A DNA stretch of 64,000 nt from Candidatus Borrarchaeum weybense (GCA_019057385.1 JAHQJS010000007.1:248001-312000), one strand, 5' to 3'; shown: positions 16,376-25,365, counted from the stretch's first letter. Program-made: numbers and translations. Notes: generated from the letters alone by a model not told the origin.

Positions 16376-18061
16376 ATGTCTACTATTAAATCACTTTTGG
16401 AAATGAAAAAAATCCTGATACTAGTGCTAGCCTTAGCAGTATACATCGTTATTCTAGTCTTTGTTATAGTGCCGTTGCAAGGTGGATTAATTCCTTCTTC
16501 TGTGATAAGAAGTGAAGACTTTCAAAACGCAGATCCTCAATATAGAGAAACACTACCTATACAAACAGTTGACTTAAGCTCTTCAGGACGTTCTATTTTC
16601 ATTGCAGTAGTCATGCTTTCCCATGTTCTTTACGCTAACTTACACCTTGGAGGTTCATGGGTAGCCATCGTTACAGCATCTCTTTATCTCAAAACAAAGG
16701 ATAAACGTTACGAGAACCTCGCAAAATCCCTCACCCTATTCAATGTAATCTTATTTAGCGCTGGTGCTACCTTTGCGATAGCAGGAGTGCTTTTCTTTAT
16801 ATCTTTATATCCAGTATTTGCCGCGCAGTTATTTCATATCTATTGGTGGCCCTTTTTTGTTGAAGCAATAACCTTCGCTTTGGAGATCTTCTTTCTATAT
16901 TCATTTTGGTTTACTTGGGGTAAAATCAACGTCAAATGGCATCAATTTTTAGGCTATGGTTATGCGATTGATGTTTTTATTCAGACATTTCTTATCAATA
17001 TGGTCGCTAGTGGAATGCTGACCCCAGGTGGCGCTTCGATCGTCTATAGCCAAACTGGACTTATGACTATTCCAATAAGCGAGGCGTGGGCATGGTGGCT
17101 CAATCCAACCACTTTACGACTCCAACTTCATCGATTAGCTGCCGCAGTTTCCTATTTTGGCTTTCTAGTGGCAATGTTGGGTACACTCCACTATGGCGAT
17201 CGGAAAGATGAAATCTCGAAAAAACACTGGGACTGGGTTACATCCTATGGGTTAGCGTGGGGCTTGCTCGGATTAGTTTTTCAACCAGCACTGGGACTAA
17301 TCTACATGATGGCCATCAGCGATGCACAGGACTCCGCCTTTCAGATGATCATGCATGGCCCGCGTGCCTGGGAAATGTTACTAATGGTTGCATTGTTTTC
17401 TGCCCTTGTCATTTCATCGCTTATTTACTTTTATGATCGCCGGGAGCGAATACTTACGAAAGTTGAAACACGCACATGGCATACATTATTCAAAATCTGC
17501 TTAATTGCTGCAGTAATATGTGCAATAATTCTTGTTCAACCTGCTTGGCTGGGAGCCACCTTCATTGACGATCCTAACGCTTGGGAGAACCCCTTAGGAA
17601 GCATGGACTTCAAATATCCTACACTATTTACTTTGATCATACTTGGAGTAATTGTTCTGACTATAGATACAGCCATATTGTCCGATCTACATGAAGCTGA
17701 GTGGGGACATCCGTCTAAAACTGCACGAACGGCAGCAATGCTTTCAGGAATATTTGCCTCATGGATTGTAGTAGTAATGGGGTATGTGCGTGAATCCGCT
17801 CGCTCACCGTGGACAATATATAACATAATCCCAGTGCCTCATTCATATCCAGACTATCCAACACCCATTCCTTTGCCGCAAATTTTCGTCGTTTGGGCCG
17901 TTGTTATATTTCTCGCGCTGACAGTCTTTTGGTACACCTCTAAGGTCACAGCGTATCACCCTGAGGAAGCTGAAAAGATAATTCCAAGACTTACAAAGAA
18001 AGAACGGAAGAAAATCGAAGAAAAATTTCCACCACCCCTGGAGGCAGTCGAGGAGACATAA
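16376..18061 (+). CDS. cydA: Cytochrome bd-type oxidase subunit I-like protein
   Basis: This 561-residue, roughly ten-helix protein is a divergent CydA. Candidate haem ligands and conserved acids are visible: H83 in LSHVLYANLHLGG (E. coli H19 equivalent), E163 and E170 in the VEAITFALE helix, and H252 in LQLHRLAAAVSYF. The GRQPW-like motif near the C-terminus reads ARSPW. An extra N-terminal helix precedes the family core. Such proteins oxidise quinol and reduce oxygen, but no CydB partner is encoded here, and a quinol-binding Q-loop is not obvious. The next gene overlaps its stop by one base. O2 reduction is therefore inferred, not certain. Confidence 0.85.
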   Translation: MSTIKSLLEMKKILILVLALAVYIVILVFVIVPLQGGLIPSSVIRSEDFQNADPQYRETLPIQTVDLSSSGRSIFIAVVMLSHVLYANLHLGGSWVAIVTASLYLKTKDKRYENLAKSLTLFNVILFSAGATFAIAGVLFFISLYPVFAAQLFHIYWWPFFVEAITFALEIFFLYSFWFTWGKINVKWHQFLGYGYAIDVFIQTFLINMVASGMLTPGGASIVYSQTGLMTIPISEAWAWWLNPTTLRLQLHRLAAAVSYFGFLVAMLGTLHYGDRKDEISKKHWDWVTSYGLAWGLLGLVFQPALGLIYMMAISDAQDSAFQMIMHGPRAWEMLLMVALFSALVISSLIYFYDRRERILTKVETRTWHTLFKICLIAAVICAIILVQPAWLGATFIDDPNAWENPLGSMDFKYPTLFTLIILGVIVLTIDTAILSDLHEAEWGHPSKTARTAAMLSGIFASWIVVVMGYVRESARSPWTIYNIIPVPHSYPDYPTPIPLPQIFVVWAVVIFLALTVFWYTSKVTAYHPEEAEKIIPRLTKKERKKIEEKFPPPLEAVEET

Positions 18062-18747
18062 TGATATCTGATGTAAAAGTGACTGAGGAACAGATCTTTG
18101 TATATCTAGGGACTCAGACATTAAAATTCCCCAGATTGCATTTGCCAGAGGTTTTTTTGCACTGGCAGGCTGAAGCAAGGCTAAAGATGTTTGATATATT
18201 AGAAAATAAGGGCGCGGATGTCATAAAGACGCATCCCGCCCATCTTCCTGTTTTTGCTACACTGGGAACCAGTTCATTTCCAATCAACCTGACTGCTAAA
18301 GGGATAGGTCTCTTGCCGAAGCTAAAATATCTTGAAGAATTTACAACTCTTTTCAAGGACACCCAAGCCAATGCCGATGGGCAGTCATGGCACGATACGC
18401 TTTCACTAAGAGTGGAGGCTGTTAGAACCTTTTATAGTAATCTAGAGAATTTTGACCGCGGGATATTGGGCGGACTGGAGATTTTTGAAGGTCGTACGAC
18501 CCAAAATTTAAAAAACTATCCGCTGGCGTCGATTTTATATATCGGAGAAGCTCCCAAGTTCCCAAGTTACCAGTTCAATGGAGTGGTCGTTTTTGTAGAT
18601 TCTGAAAATCCATATTTTCGCTTTTTAAGAGCTGCTCGTGAATTATTCGCTTTTGATTCGTTTCATATTCCCCAAATTCGTTATCCTTATGGATTTCTCT
18701 TTCATGTGGTAGAAATTCTAGACAAAACTCCGTTTCCGAGGCGATAA
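18061..18747 (+). CDS. Hypothetical protein coupled to the bd-type oxidase
   Basis: This 228-residue soluble protein has no signal peptide or membrane segment, and I do not recognise it. It shares a base with the oxidase stop codon (TAATG) and is followed two bases later by the UspA fusion, so it belongs to one transcription unit of five genes. It has no CxxC or histidine motif that would suggest a metal centre. A role in oxidase assembly or regulation is a guess from context only. Confidence 0.75.
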   Translation: MISDVKVTEEQIFVYLGTQTLKFPRLHLPEVFLHWQAEARLKMFDILENKGADVIKTHPAHLPVFATLGTSSFPINLTAKGIGLLPKLKYLEEFTTLFKDTQANADGQSWHDTLSLRVEAVRTFYSNLENFDRGILGGLEIFEGRTTQNLKNYPLASILYIGEAPKFPSYQFNGVVVFVDSENPYFRFLRAARELFAFDSFHIPQIRYPYGFLFHVVEILDKTPFPRR

Positions 18748-18748
18748 A

Positions 18749-20176
18749 ATGTATAAGCGTATCCTTGTGGCCCTAGATGGCTCAATATGTTCAAATATTG
18801 CTTTAAAAACAGCGCTAGCACTTGCTGAACGAGGAAATCAAACACATCTCATCGGCTGTCATGTCTACGCCGCTCGCATGCATCGAACTCGCTTTGAGGA
18901 AATGGAGCCTGGGTTGCCAGAGTCTTATCAGGAAGAAGAACGTTTAAATTACCTACGCCATGCTCACGATGATATTATTGGAACAGGGATGAAACTCATC
19001 TCCGATGCATACTTAGCCCCTCTGATCCAGAAAGCCGAAGAAAAAGGATTGACTTACGAAGGCGTAACTCCTGAAGGACGCAACTATGTGGAACTTCTTC
19101 GCGTAATACAAGAGCATAATGCCGATCTTGTTGTGATGGGAGCCTGGGGACATGGACATGTTCCAGAGGGACTCATAGGAAGCTTAACCGAGCGCATCTT
19201 ATTTCTAGCCCCCAATAGTGATATATTAGTAATGAAAAAATCTTTGAATTTCGAAAAGTACCCTATTGTGGTAGGAATTGATGGGAGTGAAAACAGTTAT
19301 GCAGCCATGAAAAAAGCAGTTTCTATCGCTCGTGCATTTGGTTCTAATGTGGAAGCTGTGGCGGTCTATGATCCTTTCTTTCATACAGGGGTCTTTCAGA
19401 CGATCACTGAAGCCTTACCAGATGAAGCAAGGCAACGCTTCAATTTTGCTGCTCAGGAAAGGCTTCATGATGAAATCATAGATCAAGGGCTAGAGAATCT
19501 TTATCGAGAGGGGTTGGAACGAAGTGTCTTAATGGCACAATCAATGGGAATAGAAGTCCACCCAAATGTATTAGCAGGAAAGGTATATTCTCAACTTTAT
19601 CATTACGCTACACTAAGGGGAGCAGGGTTGATAGTGATGGGACGGTGGGGATTGCATCGAGAAAAAGATTCGATTATCGGATCCAATACTTTGAATATTA
19701 CCAGATTGAGCACTACAAATGTGTTGGTGGTGACTCCTCCAACGGAACCATTAGAGGTGCCTAAACTTTCCCAAGAAGCGCAGAATGTCGCATTACCTTG
19801 GACGCCAGAAGCGGAACTTATGATGGAACGCGTTCCAATTTTTGCGCGCGAAATGGCACGTCGAGTAATTGAGGATCAAGCTCGGGAAAGAGATCTTTCA
19901 GAGGTCACTCCTGATATAGTTCAAGAAATTGCTCAACGCTTAGGAATGAAAAAGGGACGACACGACAAAGAAGTGGCTGATGCTCCAGAAGCTCAAATGG
20001 TGAGTTTCCGCAAGATCAAAAGACTTGCTCCCGACTTTCATCGCCATATTCTTCGTAGCAAATTAATAGGACAAACGGTGCGGACAGGTGAGCGTATCTT
20101 GGTCTATGAAGTTCTAGAGACGGATCCGCCGGGTCTGGTTAGGGTTACGGAAAAAACCCGTCTGGAGTTTCGATGA
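18749..20176 (+). CDS. Tandem UspA protein with PCP_red-like domain
   Basis: Two universal stress protein domains occupy about residues 1-160 and 170-330. Each has a glycine-rich nucleotide-binding loop (MGAWGHGHVPEGLIGS and MGRWGLHREKDSIIGS). Residues about 350-395, beginning LPWTPEAELMMERVP and continuing IFAREMARRVIE, match the small PCP_red domain otherwise found at the end of protochlorophyllide/chlorin reductase subunits and in scattered redox proteins. A further 70-residue basic tail follows. The gene overlaps the next ABC gene by four bases. The fusion suggests a stress or energy sensor tied to the oxidase unit; this is inference. Confidence 0.85.
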   Translation: MYKRILVALDGSICSNIALKTALALAERGNQTHLIGCHVYAARMHRTRFEEMEPGLPESYQEEERLNYLRHAHDDIIGTGMKLISDAYLAPLIQKAEEKGLTYEGVTPEGRNYVELLRVIQEHNADLVVMGAWGHGHVPEGLIGSLTERILFLAPNSDILVMKKSLNFEKYPIVVGIDGSENSYAAMKKAVSIARAFGSNVEAVAVYDPFFHTGVFQTITEALPDEARQRFNFAAQERLHDEIIDQGLENLYREGLERSVLMAQSMGIEVHPNVLAGKVYSQLYHYATLRGAGLIVMGRWGLHREKDSIIGSNTLNITRLSTTNVLVVTPPTEPLEVPKLSQEAQNVALPWTPEAELMMERVPIFAREMARRVIEDQARERDLSEVTPDIVQEIAQRLGMKKGRHDKEVADAPEAQMVSFRKIKRLAPDFHRHILRSKLIGQTVRTGERILVYEVLETDPPGLVRVTEKTRLEFR

Positions 20177-21129
20177 TGGTAGAAACGCAAGCGACCGTGA
20201 TCATAGAAGAAGTATGGAAATATTACGGAAAAATTAAGGCTCTTGAAAATGTTAACTTGAGAATTCAGAAGGGTGAGATCTTCTTTCTGCTGGGACCGAA
20301 TGGTTCTGGGAAGTCTACTTTGCTCAGAATATTGAGCACTATCTTCTCTCCTGATAAGGGTCGATTTTCTCTCTTTGGTCTTGATGGGATAAGAGACCGG
20401 ACAGTCATCCGCAAACAGATAGGAATTCTTTCAGAGCATAGTAGTCACTGGGATAGACTTACTGGTTATGAAAATGCTTGGTTTTTTGCTAGTTATTACA
20501 ATATCCCTCAAAAAATGATAAAAAATCGTTTAAACGATCTTTTTCGTAGGTTTGGGCTATGGGAAAAACGAAATGATGCAGTTGTCACCTATTCTTATGG
20601 AATGCGACGCAAACTATCTATTATAGAGGCTTTTGTTCATCAACCAAAGCTTTTATTGCTTGATGAGCCCTCCATGGGCCTCGATTACGTTTCCAGATTG
20701 AAGTTGTTTGATCTTATGGAACAGGAAGCACTTAAAGGAACAACAATAATTGTAGCCACAAATGATGTAAATGAAGCATCCCAAATGGCTAAAAGGGTTG
20801 CTCTTCTCCGACAAGGAACAGTAGTGATTACAGACGAACCAATGGAATTAGTTAAATCGCTGAAAGCTCTAACTCGGATAACACTTTGGGTAGCTTCCCC
20901 CATTCCTTTAACTTCACTTCAGGCTATTAATGGAGTAGAAGGGGTAGCAGCAAATAAGGAAGCAGAAAATAGCTTTCAAATAGTTTTCCTCGTACGCGAT
21001 GGACGTAAAATCCTGCCACATATTGTAAATGAAGTAGTGAAAGAGAATGGAGCAATTTTAGGTATGGATGTGAATGAGCCGAACCTAGGTGATGTCTTTC
21101 TTAAACTAACCAGAGAGGAGATCCACTAA
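20173..21129 (+). CDS. ABC transporter ATP-binding protein
   Basis: This 318-residue ATPase has Walker A GPNGSGKST, signature SYGMRRKLS and Walker B LLLLDEPSMGLD followed by a switch histidine replaced by asparagine in ATND. It belongs to the CcmA/ABC-2 exporter group. It pairs with the membrane protein encoded next, which starts on its stop codon. In an oxidase unit it could export haem or a lipid needed for assembly, like CcmAB or CydDC, but the substrate is unknown. The replaced switch histidine is unusual and may lower hydrolysis. Confidence 0.9.
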   Translation: MMVETQATVIIEEVWKYYGKIKALENVNLRIQKGEIFFLLGPNGSGKSTLLRILSTIFSPDKGRFSLFGLDGIRDRTVIRKQIGILSEHSSHWDRLTGYENAWFFASYYNIPQKMIKNRLNDLFRRFGLWEKRNDAVVTYSYGMRRKLSIIEAFVHQPKLLLLDEPSMGLDYVSRLKLFDLMEQEALKGTTIIVATNDVNEASQMAKRVALLRQGTVVITDEPMELVKSLKALTRITLWVASPIPLTSLQAINGVEGVAANKEAENSFQIVFLVRDGRKILPHIVNEVVKENGAILGMDVNEPNLGDVFLKLTREEIH

Positions 21130-21824
21130 TGCTCCCAAGTCGTTATTGGCAAAAGGAATTCTTAGAAGAGATAAAAAGTAAAAGAACTCTAACGATGAAA
21201 TTTCTACTGCCACTGCTTCTCCTGAGTCCTCTTGCCATATTTTCGATTCCTTACAATATTAAAGCGGGAGGTTTTACTGCGGCAGTGCTTTTCATAGGAG
21301 TGTTCGGTTCGGCGGTAAAATTAGTACGCCTAAGAGAGAACAGAATGTTAGAACGACTAGCAGTGCTTCCTATACCTTCTGCATATATAGTTTGTGAATA
21401 TATTTTAATCAATTCATTTTTCGACGGTCTTCAACTTCTTGCCCCATTATTAATAATCTATGGACTTGAGCATTCCCAGCCGATTGCCTTATTATGGATT
21501 TTCGCCTGCTATATCGCTGCTCTTTTAACCGCTAATGCTTTAGGTGTATTAGTTACTCTAATATCGGGTACTTCAGGAGAAGTACACCTTTTTGCATTTC
21601 TGACTGTTTTGGTGGTGGGAGGACTTTCAGGTCTATTTATGATACTTTTACCCAGCCCGTTGAGGGAGATTGGATTTATAATGCCTTTCCGGCATTTATT
21701 CGATGCCTTGCTCTATGGATGGGGATTTTCTCTACCTCAAGTTCCATTTCTTGGGCCGCTTATGGGAATAGCGTGGCTAGTTGGAACTTTAACTCTTTCT
21801 TCACGTCTATTCCGCTTTAAATAG
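21129..21824 (+). CDS. ABC-2/CcmB-like permease
   Basis: This 231-residue protein has six predicted helices, the topology and length of CcmB-type or ABC-2 permeases. The ATG overlaps the stop of the ATPase gene by one base. It ends the oxidase transcription unit. Its substrate cannot be read from sequence; haem export for the neighbouring bd-type oxidase is one idea. Confidence 0.82.
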   Translation: MLPSRYWQKEFLEEIKSKRTLTMKFLLPLLLLSPLAIFSIPYNIKAGGFTAAVLFIGVFGSAVKLVRLRENRMLERLAVLPIPSAYIVCEYILINSFFDGLQLLAPLLIIYGLEHSQPIALLWIFACYIAALLTANALGVLVTLISGTSGEVHLFAFLTVLVVGGLSGLFMILLPSPLREIGFIMPFRHLFDALLYGWGFSLPQVPFLGPLMGIAWLVGTLTLSSRLFRFK

Positions 21825-21978
21825 ACTAAAAACGGGATTTACTTGTCAACTAAGTTATAAATCACACAGGATCAACAGTGAAATGGACAGCATAGTATTG
21901 ATGATGATATAAAAATGATGATTTTTATTTTTCAGTCAATATATAAGCGCGTCAATTACTTTTGAGATAGATCTACGT

Positions 21979-22002
21979 TGTTACTGTTAGATAACACACA
22001 CA
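21979..22002. promoter_or_regulatory. 24-bp palindromic site, copy 7 (zinc-finger gene promoter)
   Basis: The left half TGTTACTGTTA is perfect; the right half is degraded to TAACACACACA. A TATA-like catataaat follows, and the zinc-finger gene starts 61 bp downstream. Confidence 0.65.
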
Positions 22003-22063
22003 CATTCATATAAATTGTAAGAATTCTAAATATTAACAAAAAATACAAAGAGAAGGTGAAAAA

Positions 22064-22432
22064 ATGTCTAAATGGAATGAATATGTTGATTACGGCCAGT
22101 GTCCTACATGTGGCATGAAATACAAGCATAAGAAAGAACTTCTAGAAAAGTTTAAAGAACATCATGGTATGCCAGGGTTCATTGAAGTGGTGGAGAAACA
22201 CATGGATGACTATGGTACATGTCCTACATGTCAACTCGAATATAAATCGAAAGAAGAACTGAAAAAACACATAGAAGAGCATCATGGTTTACCAGGTTAC
22301 ATAGACGTAATGGTTAGCAAGCTAGATGAATCTGGCAAATGCCCGACATGCGGACTTGAATACAAGAGCAAAGCGGAACTTGAGAAAACCATAAAACAAC
22401 ATCGTGGTATGCCAGGACCAGGTGCTGTTTAA
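22064..22432 (+). CDS. Three-finger C2H2 zinc-finger protein
   Basis: This 122-residue protein is almost entirely three tandem repeats of about 38 residues. Each has CPTC, then about 16 residues, then histidines in an H/K-x3/4-HxG context (EHHGMPGF, EHHGLPGY, QHRGMPGP). The shared pattern CPTCx.eYKsKeeL..h...HhGmPG resembles a classical C2H2 finger. The first and third fingers have weaker or missing first histidines. Such fingers bind nucleic acid or protein. A clear aggagaagg precedes the ATG at 22064. With palindrome copy 7 upstream, it could act in the same regulon. Confidence 0.88.
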   Translation: MSKWNEYVDYGQCPTCGMKYKHKKELLEKFKEHHGMPGFIEVVEKHMDDYGTCPTCQLEYKSKEELKKHIEEHHGLPGYIDVMVSKLDESGKCPTCGLEYKSKAELEKTIKQHRGMPGPGAV

Positions 22433-22540
22433 AACATTAAGAACCACAGTTGTAACGAAACATAAGTAAAATTAGAAGTGTTCTTGCCACAATATACACT
22501 CCTGGCATCTATCTTTTTCTAGATTACAGTATACTTTGGT

Positions 22541-22748
22541 GATCTACCTCATGCGAAAGCCTCAAGGCTTCCTGCTTCTCCGACAGACTCGATCCCCTTG
22601 CAGATTACGGAGGTCTTATCTCCACAGGCTTACCATCCCTACGCCCCGTAGATACTCATAGGCTCTATGAGCAACACAATATATAACCCCAACGCAATTC
22701 ATCACCACGCTGAAGCGGTGGTACTTTCTTGCTTAGCTACCCGTAATA
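22541..22748 (-). mobile_element. Miniature IS605-type relic, copy B
   Basis: This copy is very similar to copy A over its full length, including the AAGCCTCAAGGCTT inverted repeat, the CTCATAG/CTATGAG hairpin, and the ATTCATCACCACGCTGAAGC right-end hairpin. The minus-strand frame again starts MNCVG and reads VAHRAYEYLRGVGMVSLW, then stops where copy A continues. It lies in an 800-bp non-coding stretch. Confidence 0.6.
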
Positions 22749-23244
22749 GTTAAACTCTAAAAAACAAATAATTAGCCTTGTTTAAGCCTACCGATAGCAA
22801 TTGCCTAAGACTATTTTTTCTTGGGTTTCCCACGTAAAAAAAAATCGTTCTTGATGGTTTACCATTCCAACGTTATTAAACCTGCATTTCAAGCATTGTT
22901 TTCATCCTCTTCCTTACTGATAACTTCGGCGAGTTCGGGGACACGTATTAATTTAATTTATAGCGAGTTCTAATCTTGCCTGATGGACTTCTCTTATTAA
23001 AAGAATTTCCTTATATTTTTATCGATGTTTACATGGACTAAAATGAGTGATTTTCTTAAAAAGTCAACTAGTGTGTTTAAACATAGGTTTTATGAGCATT
23101 TAATCCTCTACAGGATCATCACAATAAACTTCACGCCTTTTCGATATCAACTTATATTTTATATGGAGGTGAAATAGCAAGCTTTATATATTGTTAACTC
23201 TACATTACTATTGATAACTCTACATATTTATGGAGGTAAATAAT
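22749..23244. other. Non-coding stretch before the 72-residue small protein
   Basis: I see no gene here. The end contains two similar leader-like segments: TATATGGAGGTGAAATA near 23160 and TTTATGGAGGTAAATAA near 23228, plus two copies of AACTCTACAT. Only the second Shine-Dalgarno copy is followed by a start codon, so the first may be a duplicated, dead leader. Confidence 0.4.
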
Positions 23245-23463
23245 ATGGAAATTAAAGACTGGGAAAATGACATCAAAGAATTAACAGTCCTTGGTAAAGA
23301 ACTTTTTGGGAAGACACAAGTTCTTATCACAAAAATTGCAAAAGTAATGCAGGAAGATGCAATGAAACGACTAAATGAATTCAAAGATAATTTTGACAAA
23401 ACGATGGGAATCATGCTTAAGCATGGGTACAGAGTTCCTGCTGAAGAAGTTCCTATTACCTAA
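23245..23463 (+). CDS. Small helical protein
   Basis: This 72-residue protein is charged and almost all helical (MEIKDWENDIKELTVLG...). I do not recognise it. An ATG at 23230 is in frame, but the GGAGGT at 23232-23237 overlaps it and is perfectly placed for the ATG at 23245, so the shorter start is preferred. The strong ribosome binding site supports a real gene. Confidence 0.65.
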   Translation: MEIKDWENDIKELTVLGKELFGKTQVLITKIAKVMQEDAMKRLNEFKDNFDKTMGIMLKHGYRVPAEEVPIT

Positions 23464-23482
23464 AATAGTTTGTCTGTTGTGG

Positions 23483-24190
23483 TCATTCTTTATTTCTTGA
23501 GGAATTATGTTCTCGTCTTTCCAAAAATTTTTTTATCTTTTTTCTTTCATTATTTATTATTTCTTGCATAGGAATTATATTAGGAGTACGTATTACTTCT
23601 TCAATTTTTTCTTCTAAACCTAAAATTCTCTCTTCAACTACCTCTAATGTTTCCTCTTTGTAGTTTACCAGTATCTGTTTCAGGTTTTCATCTGTTATTG
23701 TATCTGCCAAATCTTCTTTCGAGATATCCCATCTTTTACATAGTTCTTCTATTGCGTAAGATGCTGTACGCCTTACTTCAAACACTTCATCTTGTAAAGC
23801 TACGATAAGTTGATTTAAACCTGCTTTATCAGCGATTTTTCCGAGTGCTTCCGCAGCTCTTCTTCTTATGCTTATCTTTTTGTGTCTTAATGCATTTTTT
23901 ATTACTGGAATGGCTCTTGAGTCACTAATTTCACCAAGCGCTTCGATCACTGTCTTATGAATCCAATTTCTTTCGTTTTCACTTAGTAATTCAATCAGAG
24001 GATAAACCGCTCGTCTATCCTTCAGAATGCCTAAAATTTTAATAACATTTTCTTTAACTCTCCAATTTTCGTGTCGAAGCGCCTTAAGTAAATGATAAAA
24101 TTTTCCATGCTCCTCCAGTATTAGATTCGCAATAAGCCCATTGTACGTTGATTCTTCGAGTAATTCAAAAATTGCTATTCTGGGTCTCCC
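23483..24190 (-). CDS. HEAT-repeat protein, start codon unclear
   Basis: The frame is open from a TAG at 24191-24193 down to the stop at 23483. It encodes at least four HEAT/PBS-lyase-like repeats (for example AVYPLIELLSENERNWIHKT, AIPVIKNALRHKKISIRRRA and GLNQLIVALQDEVFEVRRTA) and a charged C-terminal coiled coil. HEAT repeats are protein-binding scaffolds. No ATG, GTG or TTG occurs before a GTG at 23950, which would cut off two repeats. An AGGGGAGA at 24185-24192 lies just ahead of ATA and ATT codons, so a rare start or a lost 5' end are both possible. Confidence 0.65.
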   Translation of the reverse strand, partial: GRPRIAIFELLEESTYNGLIANLILEEHGKFYHLLKALRHENWRVKENVIKILGILKDRRAVYPLIELLSENERNWIHKTVIEALGEISDSRAIPVIKNALRHKKISIRRRAAEALGKIADKAGLNQLIVALQDEVFEVRRTASYAIEELCKRWDISKEDLADTITDENLKQILVNYKEETLEVVEERILGLEEKIEEVIRTPNIIPMQEIINNERKKIKKFLERREHNSSRNKE

Positions 24191-24273
24191 CTAATATTCT
24201 AAAACTTTTAGCTATTCCTCTTGATCCCTATAATTTAACGAGTAAAAGTAAATAAAAAGGTTTTTTGAATTGA

Positions 24274-25365
24274 TCAAAAAGTCGTGTTGAGTTGATCAAA
24301 AAATGTACTGTCTATTTTCCTAACAGCTGCAATTAGAAGTCGGGTCGCACTTTGCAAATCGTTAAGATTTGTGACTTCTGAAGGAGAATGGCCATACCTT
24401 CTAGGGATCAGTAAAGATCCTGTCGAGATGCCTGCTCGTGCTAAATGAATTGTCGAAGCATTAGTCCATGTAAAAGCTGAAACATCAATTTGATATGGTA
24501 TTTGGTTTTCGTTCGCTGCATTCACTAAGAGATCACGCATTACTTTGGGAGTCATAATGCCGGTAAACCCAGTTTTCAAACGATCCATAAATCTAATAGC
24601 AGCTCCTTTTCCAAGTTCAGTGGGTGCTCCTTTTTTTCGCGTAAGAGTGGCATCTGTTGCGTGTGTTGTGTCGAGCATCAAAGCAGCCTGAGGGTTAATT
24701 GCATAGGCTGCAGTTTTTGCCCCTCTTGCCCCTATTTCCTCTTGAGATGATCCAACTGCATAAATGGAGAAATCAAATTGATCTTTTGATAATTCTTTCA
24801 TTGCTTCAATCAAAGCAAAACAGCCGACTCGGTCATCAACTGCTTTTGCACATATATATCCATTCCCAAGATCGCAAAAACATCTATTAAAGGTAATTGG
24901 TGCCCCTACGTCTATTCCTTTTTCTTGTACTTCTTCTCGCGATGATACTCCTACATCTATCCACATTTCCGATGCGGGAATCGTTTTTTGAGCTTCTTCT
25001 TTAGACACTAGATGTGCTGATTTTATGCCTATGACACCACGAACCTTTGTTGTCTCTCCATGGACTTTCACCCATTGGCTAAGAAGTATTCGGTCATCTA
25101 TCCAGCCATGTTTATCAAAGTAAATAAATCCTTCATCGTCGATATAGCGAACCATAAGAGCGATCTCGTCCGTATGGGCATCAATCATTAAGCGGGCGTG
25201 ATCATCTCTCCCCTCCTTCTTAAAGATCACGTTCCCTAACACGTCCACTTCAATTGAGTCGACATAATCCTTTAACTCTTCGATCATGATAACTCTGACT
25301 TCTTCCTCAAAGCCGGGAGGCGCATCAGCGTCCACTAAACGTTTTAAGAGGTCAAGATTTTTCAT
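24274..25365 (-). CDS. M42-family aminopeptidase
   Basis: This 363-residue zinc peptidase trims peptides from the N-terminus and usually forms a dodecamer in the cytoplasm. Family motifs are visible: IDAHTDEIALMV (first zinc ligand region), AVDDRVGCFAL, VGSSQEEIGARGA (catalytic glutamates) and RRYGHSPSEV with the C-terminal histidine. Length and motif order are normal, so an active enzyme is expected. The ATG at 25365 begins MKNLDLLKRLVDADAPPGFEE. Confidence 0.94.
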   Translation of the reverse strand: MKNLDLLKRLVDADAPPGFEEEVRVIMIEELKDYVDSIEVDVLGNVIFKKEGRDDHARLMIDAHTDEIALMVRYIDDEGFIYFDKHGWIDDRILLSQWVKVHGETTKVRGVIGIKSAHLVSKEEAQKTIPASEMWIDVGVSSREEVQEKGIDVGAPITFNRCFCDLGNGYICAKAVDDRVGCFALIEAMKELSKDQFDFSIYAVGSSQEEIGARGAKTAAYAINPQAALMLDTTHATDATLTRKKGAPTELGKGAAIRFMDRLKTGFTGIMTPKVMRDLLVNAANENQIPYQIDVSAFTWTNASTIHLARAGISTGSLLIPRRYGHSPSEVTNLNDLQSATRLLIAAVRKIDSTFFDQLNTTF

